From NCBI GenBank assembly GCA_031276335.1, contig JAISNH010000097.1:1-17514 (forward strand): a stretch of DNA of 17,514 nt, in the 5' to 3' direction. The translations under genes and the position numbers were made by a program. The notes beneath the pieces are model-generated. The model did not search any database. It had not been told where the DNA came from and worked only from the letters and a program-made list of their open reading frames with translations. The first letter of the stretch is position 1, and each line of letters opens with the position of its first letter. This stretch comes from Rickettsiales bacterium. Its GTDB lineage: Bacteria > Pseudomonadota > Alphaproteobacteria > Rs-D84 > CACZYB01. Positions 1-4,516 of this stretch are shown piece after piece.

Positions 1-96
1 TTCGACCAGCTCCTTGATCGCCGAGGCCGGCCGTTCGATGACCTCGCCCGCCGCGATTTGGTTTATAAGGTTCTGGCTAAGTATGCGGATTGGCAT
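1..96 (-). CDS. mutL: DNA mismatch repair protein MutL, N-terminal fragment (cut by window edge)
   Basis: Only the first 32 codons are in the window. The peptide begins [19 protein letters not shown] and continues with an [16 protein letters not shown] segment, the conserved N-terminal motif I of the MutL/GHKL ATPase family, in which the Glu-Leu-Val-Glu helix contributes the catalytic glutamate. MutL couples mismatch recognition by MutS to strand incision or removal. The start at base 96 is supported by a Shine-Dalgarno AGGAG just upstream (about 103-107 on the minus strand) and by the family's usual N-terminus. mutS is about 4.4 kb away on the opposite strand, so the two repair genes are close but not co-transcribed. 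The sequence resembles alphaproteobacterial MutL (from memory, not searched). The rest of the gene lies beyond the left edge. Confidence 0.9.
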   Translation of the reverse strand, partial: MPIRILSQNLINQIAAGEVIERPASAIKELVE

Positions 97-218
97 TTCG
101 CTCCTATTCGTTCGTCATATAACATATAGCATTTAATATTCGAGGAATCCACCGCAAATTATGACAAGTGAAAATCCGACGGCAGCCGCGGGGATTTCTT
201 ACCAGCTATTTCCAACTC

Positions 219-251
219 GAAAACGCCGGCGGAGCCAGTCTTGCCGTTTTC
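219..251 (-). terminator. Weak inverted repeat just after ychF
   Basis: GAAAACG at 219-225 is perfectly complementary to CGTTTTC at 245-251, starting three bases past the ychF stop codon. On the minus strand the hairpin is not followed by a T-run, so it is at best a weak terminator or a 3'-end stabilising hairpin. Nothing else convincing was seen in the 97-254 gap apart from the mutL ribosome binding site. Confidence 0.25.
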
Positions 252-254
252 AGG

Positions 255-1364
255 CTACAAATTGAACAGGAAGTGGAATATGTCGCCGTCTTGTACCGCG
301 TATTCCTTCCCCTCAGTGCGTAGCTTGCCGGCGGCGCGCGCGGCGGCCTCGCCCCCGCAGGCAACATAGTCCGCATACGAAACCGTTTCCGCGCGGATGA
401 ATCCCTTCTGGAAATCGGTATGGATGACGCCGGCGGCCTCCGGCGCCTTCGCGCCCTTCCGCACCGTCCACGCGCGCGCCTCCTTCGTCCCTGCGGTAAA
501 GAATGTGACAAGGTCGAGGATGCGGTATCCCTCGCGGACGATTTTCGAAAGCCCGGTCTGCCCTATCCCCATGCCGGCGAGGAATTCCGCCTTCTCCGCA
601 TCCGAAGGCAGCATTGCGATTTCCTGCTCGATCTTAGCCGATATGTCGACCGCGCCTGCACCCTCCGAGGCCGCGAATTCGTGCACCTTCCGCGAATATC
701 CGTTGCCGGCCGCCGCCGCGTCCTCGCCGACATTGCATGCGTACAGAACCGGCTTCGAGCTCAAAAGCTGCAGCTGGAGGAAAGCCTTCAGCTTCGCCTC
801 GGAGGCGGAATCCGGCATCGCCTCGCGCGCGGGGCGCCCGTTCTCCAGCTTGGAAAGGGCGAGCTTCATCGCCTCGGCCGCAACGCCCGATTCCTTGTCC
901 CCGCCCTTCGCTTTCTTTTCGGCGGCGGCCAGGCGTTTTTCCAGGCTCTCCATGTCCGCGATCATCAGCTCGGTGTTGATTATGCCGATGTCGCGGAGGG
1001 GATCGACGCCGCCCTCCACATGTACGATTCCGCTGTCCTCGAAGCACCTGACCACGTGGATTATAGCGTCGACCTCGCGGATGTTGGCCAGGAACTGGTT
1101 TCCAAGCCCTTCGCCCTTCGAGGCCCCCTTGACCAGCCCGGCTATGTCGACGAACTCCAGCTTCGTCGGGATTATCTCCTTAGATTTGGCGAGCCCGGCC
1201 AGCACGGACAGGCGTTCGTCCGGCACCGCGACGATCCCGGAGTTCGGCTCGATCGTGCAGAACGGATAGTTCGCCGCCTCCGCCTGTATGGTGGAGGTCA
1301 GGGCGTTGAACAAGGTCGATTTTCCGACGTTGGGCAGCCCCACTATGCCGCATTTGAAACCCAT
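255..1364 (-). CDS. ychF: YchF/OLA1-family ribosome-associated ATPase
   Basis: 369 residues, close to the usual length (about 363). The N-terminus has the G1/Walker A motif GLPNVGKS (residues 9-16) and the G3 motif DIAGLVKGAS. The G4 position reads NVGE rather than NKxD, which marks the Obg-related YchF branch that prefers ATP over GTP. A coiled-coil-like helical insertion rich in Lys, Glu and Ala lies mid-protein. The C-terminal part, from about 'FFTAGTKEARAWTV' onward, is the TGS-like domain. YchF binds ribosomes and is linked to stress and redox responses in other bacteria. The ATG at 1364 is preceded by GAGG (about 1370-1373 on the minus strand). A 6-bp hairpin with a CGAA loop (1372-1387) in the short leader abuts this site and might affect initiation. 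The gene is divergent from the DUF805-like gene. Confidence 0.97.
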   Translation of the reverse strand: MGFKCGIVGLPNVGKSTLFNALTSTIQAEAANYPFCTIEPNSGIVAVPDERLSVLAGLAKSKEIIPTKLEFVDIAGLVKGASKGEGLGNQFLANIREVDAIIHVVRCFEDSGIVHVEGGVDPLRDIGIINTELMIADMESLEKRLAAAEKKAKGGDKESGVAAEAMKLALSKLENGRPAREAMPDSASEAKLKAFLQLQLLSSKPVLYACNVGEDAAAAGNGYSRKVHEFAASEGAGAVDISAKIEQEIAMLPSDAEKAEFLAGMGIGQTGLSKIVREGYRILDLVTFFTAGTKEARAWTVRKGAKAPEAAGVIHTDFQKGFIRAETVSYADYVACGGEAAARAAGKLRTEGKEYAVQDGDIFHFLFNL

Positions 1365-1386
1365 GGTAGCCTCGCTTTTCGAAGCG

Positions 1387-1415
1387 ATCTTACAGCACTA
1401 CTTTAAGGATTGCAA
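1387..1415 (-). promoter_or_regulatory. Candidate sigma70 promoter for ychF
   Basis: Read on the minus strand: TTGCAA (1410-1415), a 17-nt spacer, then TAAGAT (1387-1392), leaving a short leader before the ychF ATG at 1364. The -35 box is the same six bases used by the divergent promoter, because TTGCAA is its own reverse complement. Confidence 0.5.
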
Positions 1416-1438
1416 TTAAAACCAAAGGCTGTTATACT
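1410..1438 (+). promoter_or_regulatory. Candidate sigma70 promoter for the first DUF805-like gene
   Basis: TTGCAA (1410-1415), a 17-nt spacer, then TATACT (1433-1438), with a TGT immediately before the -10 (extended -10, TGn). The predicted start near 1445 leaves about 25 nt of leader before the ATG at 1470, which has GGAGAAG at 1458-1464. It overlaps the candidate ychF promoter on the other strand. Confidence 0.65.
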
Positions 1439-1469
1439 GGAGCGGTCTAACTAATTTGGAGAAGAAAAA

Positions 1470-2240
1470 ATGGTATACAAGAAGAATTTTCATCACAAGA
1501 AGCCGGCCGCATCCGTAAATCCGCGCCCGGCGTTCGGTTCCAAGTCGTTCGGTTCCAGCAAGAAAGGCGTCCTGAACTTCCTGTTCTCGTTCAACGGGGC
1601 TATCTCGCGCGAGCTGTTCACCGGAAGCATGCTGTCGATAGCGGCGCTTTCCGTGGCGCTCGGGCTCGTCTACGGCCTGTTCCCGGAATATGAGCCGACC
1701 TACTATGCGTTCGGCATAGCGCAGACGCTCCTGCTAGCGAGCCTGGCCTCGATAGGCTACAAGCGCGCGCACGCCCTCGGAATAAGCGGGTTTTACTCGA
1801 TTGTCGGAACGATGCTGTTCATGCCGTTCTTCAAGTTCCTGAAGCCGGCCCGCGACATGGCCGACGACGGCTCGTACTCGCGCCAGTTCGCTTTCTTCAA
1901 AAGGCTCGGCGGAGCCCTGGTAAGGACAAGCGCGCGCCAGTTCCTGTACATGACCGGCCTGTTCGGCGTGGTGGTGCTCGGCTGCATGGCAGGCAATGGA
2001 TGGGTGTTCGACGACATGGCGAAGCTGTTCTCCGCGATATACGCGTTCAACCTGGTGCAGCTGGTCGTAATGAACACCGAGATTGCGAAAAGGTACTACT
2101 CTCAGGCCGTGAAGATCCTGTCGTTCCTGGCCTACAACGAATGCGTCATAGCGATGACCAAGGTCTATGTCGCGGAATCGATCACCAAAGAGGTCATCCG
2201 CGTGATATTTCAGTCTATGACCCAGGAGCCCGCGCTGTAG
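1470..2240 (+). CDS. DUF805-like integral membrane protein (paralogue 1)
   Basis: 256 residues. After a basic, low-complexity N-terminus (about 1-33) comes FLFSFNGAISRELF, matching the DUF805 signature (phenylalanine-rich, then GRISR-like). Near residues 95-110 it has YKRAHALGISGF, corresponding to the DUF805 'RRLHDIGxSGW' motif. About five hydrophobic segments are visible (roughly 45-66, 73-95, 104-122, 156-176, 184-202), so an inner-membrane location is inferred. DUF805 proteins are usually only about 110-150 residues, so this one is extended at both ends. Their function is unknown. It has its own promoter, an SD (GGAGAAG) and a terminator, so it is probably a single-gene unit. The next gene is a diverged paralogue with the same N-terminal 'M-x-YKK' and the same two motifs. 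Family assignment is by motif recognition only. Confidence 0.75.
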   Translation: MVYKKNFHHKKPAASVNPRPAFGSKSFGSSKKGVLNFLFSFNGAISRELFTGSMLSIAALSVALGLVYGLFPEYEPTYYAFGIAQTLLLASLASIGYKRAHALGISGFYSIVGTMLFMPFFKFLKPARDMADDGSYSRQFAFFKRLGGALVRTSARQFLYMTGLFGVVVLGCMAGNGWVFDDMAKLFSAIYAFNLVQLVVMNTEIAKRYYSQAVKILSFLAYNECVIAMTKVYVAESITKEVIRVIFQSMTQEPAL

Positions 2241-2261
2241 CGGCGCCGGACCGGAAGGAAG

Positions 2262-2286
2262 CCTTGGGTCCGCCCGAGGTTTTTTT
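2262..2286 (+). terminator. Intrinsic terminator after DUF805-like gene 1
   Basis: CCTTGGG (2262-2268) pairs with CCCGAGG (2273-2279) around a TCCG tetraloop, with one G-U pair, followed directly by seven T residues (2280-2286). This is a textbook Rho-independent terminator 21 bases after the stop codon. Confidence 0.88.
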
Positions 2287-2305
2287 CTATGGATTTTTGC
2301 GATTA

Positions 2306-2334
2306 TTGGGAATAAGATTGTCGGGAATGATATA
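2306..2334 (+). promoter_or_regulatory. Possible promoter for DUF805-like gene 2
   Basis: TTGGGA (2306-2311), a 17-nt spacer, then GATATA (2329-2334); TATATA at 2331-2336 with a 19-nt spacer is an alternative. The region is AT-rich between a terminator and a new gene, which is why a promoter is expected, but the match is weak. Confidence 0.35.
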
Positions 2335-2357
2335 TAAAGCCTGAAATGGAGGAAAAC

Positions 2358-3158
2358 ATGCCATACAAGAAAAAGCCTGCGCCTGCCGCGAAGAACCGCG
2401 CCGCGAAAGCCGCGGCCATAAACGCGCCGGGGGAGAAGACCGGGTTTTCCAGCCTGCTGTTCTCGTTCGACGGACGGATTTCAAGGGAGCTGCACGTCGG
2501 CCTGCTAATCCAGTACACGGCCGCGAGCATCCTGCTGTTCCTGATCGAGCGCTACGTCAAGTTCGAATCGATAGAGGCCTCCGCCGTCATGGCGAGCATC
2601 GTCAGCATGGCGCACATTCTGGTCTGCCTCGCGATCATAACTATGGACTTCAAGCGCGCCCACGCGATGGGATACGGCGGATTCATCTCAATACTCGGCA
2701 ACGCGTTCTTCGGGCCGCTGTTCGCGCTTTCGAAATTCCCCGGTGACGAAACGCGGGATTCCGCATACCTGCGGGGCCCGTTCAAGAAGTGGGTCGCGAT
2801 ATTGAGGCGCATGGGGGCGGCATGCGTCAAAAACGGCTGGACGTTTCTGGCCTTCACCGCGATCGCCTACCCTATAGCGATGATTCCGTATTTCGCGGGA
2901 CTGCCGGAAACGGCGGTGATGCTCGAAATAATGTTCGGCATAGCCGTATTCGAGATGCTGCAGATACCGTTCGCCGGCACGAAATTCTTCAAGCGCGCGG
3001 CGATCGCGGTCATAAAGCTGATCTCGTATGCCGCCGCCGCATTCCTTGTCTACATCTACATGTACTCGTTCTACAAGGCGCATGTCAGGATAGCAACGTC
3101 CCGTAATGCGGTACAGGCCGTTCAAATGGAACCGCAGGCCGCGGATGAGGAGCTTTAG
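2358..3158 (+). CDS. DUF805-like integral membrane protein (paralogue 2)
   Basis: 266 residues from the ATG at 2358. An in-frame ATG at 2346 exists, but GGAGG at 2348-2352 lies six bases before 2358, and starting there gives MPYKKK, parallel to the MVYKK start of paralogue 1. A Lys/Ala-rich N-terminus is followed by LLFSFDGRISREL (DUF805 first motif, closer to consensus than paralogue 1) and FKRAHAMGYGGF (second motif). Several hydrophobic segments span roughly residues 45-65, 75-97, 105-122, 155-180 and 210-235. The tail is acidic (ADEEL). Function unknown; membrane location inferred. The two paralogues share order and motifs but are clearly diverged, pointing to an old tandem duplication. 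The stop codon lies inside the first copy of a 53-bp repeat that recurs before the next large gene. Confidence 0.75.
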   Translation: MPYKKKPAPAAKNRAAKAAAINAPGEKTGFSSLLFSFDGRISRELHVGLLIQYTAASILLFLIERYVKFESIEASAVMASIVSMAHILVCLAIITMDFKRAHAMGYGGFISILGNAFFGPLFALSKFPGDETRDSAYLRGPFKKWVAILRRMGAACVKNGWTFLAFTAIAYPIAMIPYFAGLPETAVMLEIMFGIAVFEMLQIPFAGTKFFKRAAIAVIKLISYAAAAFLVYIYMYSFYKAHVRIATSRNAVQAVQMEPQAADEEL

Positions 3159-3202
3159 ATTTTCCGGTTCGTTGCCATGACTCTCACGGAAAATATTTAA
3201 AC
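3150..3202 (+). repeat. 53-bp direct repeat, copy 1
   Basis: Bases 3150-3202 match 3263-3315 with two mismatches: the first 41 bases are identical, then two differences, then ATATTTAAAC. The unit contains an inverted repeat, ATTTTCCG (3159-3166) and CGGAAAAT (3187-3194), around a 20-nt loop, perfect in this copy. It overlaps the stop codon of the DUF805-like gene and is followed by a Shine-Dalgarno AGGGAGA (3204-3210) for the small ORF at 3217. A promoter-like TTGCCA-N16-TATTTA (3172-3177, 3194-3199) also lies within the unit, but a start from it would leave almost no leader. Confidence 0.9.
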
Positions 3203-3216
3203 TAGGGAGAAATAGA

Positions 3217-3333
3217 ATGACACCGAACGAGGAAATTCTTAGTGAGGAGCGGAGTAAGCGACGAGCTTTAGATTTTCCGGTTCGTTGCCATGACTCTCAC
3301 GGACGATATTTAAACAAGGAGTACAGCGAATGA
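3217..3333 (+). CDS. Small ORF (38 codons) between the repeats, coupled to the AI-2E-family gene
   Basis: ATG at 3217 is preceded by a good Shine-Dalgarno (AGGGAGA, 3204-3210, about 6 nt away). The frame runs to TGA at 3331-3333, overlapping the ATG of the next gene in an ATGA arrangement typical of translational coupling. The peptide starts MTPNEEILSEERSKRR and continues ALDFPVRCHDSHG; it is charged, with no membrane segment or signal peptide. About half of it is encoded by repeat copy 2. In repeat copy 1 the same frame reads nearly the same residues (ALDFPVRCHDSHGKYLN) but is closed by a TGA just upstream and a TAG downstream, so only copy 2 could be expressed. I do not recognise a family. 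It may be a genuine coupled leader ORF or simply the readable frame of a repeat. Confidence 0.35.
   Translation: MTPNEEILSEERSKRRALDFPVRCHDSHGRYLNKEYSE
3263..3315 (+). repeat. 53-bp direct repeat, copy 2
   Basis: Second copy of the 3150-3202 unit, 113 bp downstream. The two differing bases (3304-3305, CG instead of AA) fall in the right arm of the hairpin, leaving one mismatch and one G-U pair in the stem (3272-3279 with 3300-3307). Upstream, GAGGAGC (3244-3250) also matches bases before copy 1, as if copy 2 had 16 extra bases inserted after GAGGAGC. The copy ends just before the Shine-Dalgarno AAGGAG (3316-3321) of the AI-2E-family gene. No further copy was found in this window by eye. Confidence 0.9.
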
Positions 3334-4370
3334 AATCCAACACAGCCCTGAACATGCTTCTGGTGTTCGCCAGCATATACGTGCTGAAGGCCGGCTCGTT
3401 CATCATAATGCCGTTCGTGGTGGCGCTTTTCATGTGGGCGCTGATATGGCTCCTCGACACCGCGTTCGACAGCCTGTTCCTGGAGCGGCTGCGGCTGCCG
3501 CGCTTCACGGCGCACCTTTCGCGCCTGTTCTCGATAGTGACCATAATCGGCATATTCTATTTCGCCCTGGTGGTGATAAAGGACAACATAACCGGCGTCA
3601 TGAACTCGTTCGGAGCGTACCAGTCGAACCTGGACGAGATAATCGCGGGCGCCGGCCGCCGCCTGAACATTGACCTGAGCGGGCGGGCGGACGAGCTGAT
3701 ACGCGGGCTGGACATGAAGCATCTGACCGGACAGGTGCTGCAGGGATTCGCGAGCTTCCTTTCCTCGACCACGCTTATCGTCATCTACCTGATATTCCTG
3801 CTGTGGGAGGAAAAGAGCCTTGGCCGCAAGCTCCCCCTGCTCCTGACCGACGGGAAGAAGGTCAGGGAGGTAAGGGGACTCATCTCGAAGACGCTCGCCA
3901 AGATAAAAATCTACCTGTCGATAAAGACGCTGGACAGCCTCATCATTTGCGCGCTCTGCTATGCGGTGATGAGCTGGGTCGGGCTCGACTTCGCCGAATT
4001 CTGGGCCATACTGCTGTTCCTGTTCAACTTCATCCCGACGATCGGCTCGATCGCGGCCTCGGCGCTGCCTATGGCGCTCGCGCTGCTGCAGTTCAACGGA
4101 AGCCTGGTGCCCTTCCTGGTGGTCACCATCGGAATCACGGCGGTACAGCTGCTCGTCGGCTACATATTGGAGCCGAAGCTGATGGGCCGCTCGATAAACC
4201 TCAGCCCGATAGTGCAGATACTCTCGCTCGTCGCGTGGGGTTATATATGGGGCATAATGGGCATGTTCCTGTGCATACCGATAATGATGATACTGTCCAT
4301 AATACTTTACAACATACCGAGCACCCGCAAGATAGCGATTATGATGAGCGAGGACGGCACAAGCATATAG
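3330..4370 (+). CDS. AI-2E family transporter (PerM/TqsA-like membrane protein)
   Basis: 346 residues, normal for the family (about 340-370). Hydrophobic segments lie at the N-terminus (about 5-45, two close helices), at about 62-85, then a soluble region (about 90-145), and several helices to the end. The C-terminal signature is clear: LVGYILEPKLMGRSINLSP followed by VQILSLVAWGYIWGIMGMF and an IPIMMIL helix, matching PF01594. Members export or exchange small molecules; TqsA is linked to autoinducer-2, others to Na+/H+ antiport, so the substrate cannot be assigned here. The SD AAGGAG lies 8 nt before the ATG. The start overlaps a possible 38-codon ORF by four bases, and the stop is followed after 8 bases by a small lipoprotein gene, implying an operon toward mutS. 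Confidence 0.9.
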   Translation: MKSNTALNMLLVFASIYVLKAGSFIIMPFVVALFMWALIWLLDTAFDSLFLERLRLPRFTAHLSRLFSIVTIIGIFYFALVVIKDNITGVMNSFGAYQSNLDEIIAGAGRRLNIDLSGRADELIRGLDMKHLTGQVLQGFASFLSSTTLIVIYLIFLLWEEKSLGRKLPLLLTDGKKVREVRGLISKTLAKIKIYLSIKTLDSLIICALCYAVMSWVGLDFAEFWAILLFLFNFIPTIGSIAASALPMALALLQFNGSLVPFLVVTIGITAVQLLVGYILEPKLMGRSINLSPIVQILSLVAWGYIWGIMGMFLCIPIMMILSIILYNIPSTRKIAIMMSEDGTSI

Positions 4371-4378
4371 GAGTGAAA

Positions 4379-4510
4379 ATGCCTGGAATGAAAACGATAC
4401 TGGCGCTCTCGGCCGCGCTCGCGCTTGCGGGATGCGGCTGCAAGTGCCGCTACAACGAATACCTGCCGGAGAACAATCCGCTGGCCATACCCGACGATCT
4501 GAAGCCGTAG
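4379..4510 (+). CDS. Small lipoprotein (43 residues)
   Basis: The peptide starts MPGMKTILALSAALALAGC, a short basic start, a hydrophobic stretch and a lipobox (L-A-G-C) with the lipidated Cys at residue 19. The mature part would be only 25 residues: CGCKC, then RYNEYLPENNPLAIPDDLKP. It has three Cys within five residues and a Pro-rich end. AGGAGTG at 4369-4375 sits 3 nt before the ATG at 4379 and overlaps the preceding stop codon. The mature sequence recalls short proteobacterial envelope lipoproteins (LptM/YifL-like 'LYLP', or the 'PLxIPPDxxLRP' segment of DUF3035/BamF-type proteins), but similarity is too short to assign. No Asp follows the Cys, so outer-membrane sorting is possible. It sits 6 bp before mutS. 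Confidence 0.75.
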   Translation: MPGMKTILALSAALALAGCGCKCRYNEYLPENNPLAIPDDLKP

Positions 4511-4516
4511 GCAAGC

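Noticed and set aside
397..1406. Long open frames opposite ychF (290 and 328 codons)
   Set aside because: Antisense frames of a GC-rich gene; compositions are Arg/Ala/Ser-rich with no motifs, whereas the minus frame is clearly YchF.
3172..3199. Functional promoter inside each 53-bp repeat (TTGCCA-N16-TATTTA)
   Set aside because: A start from it would begin at or inside the SD, leaving too little leader; kept only as a possibility in the repeat entry.
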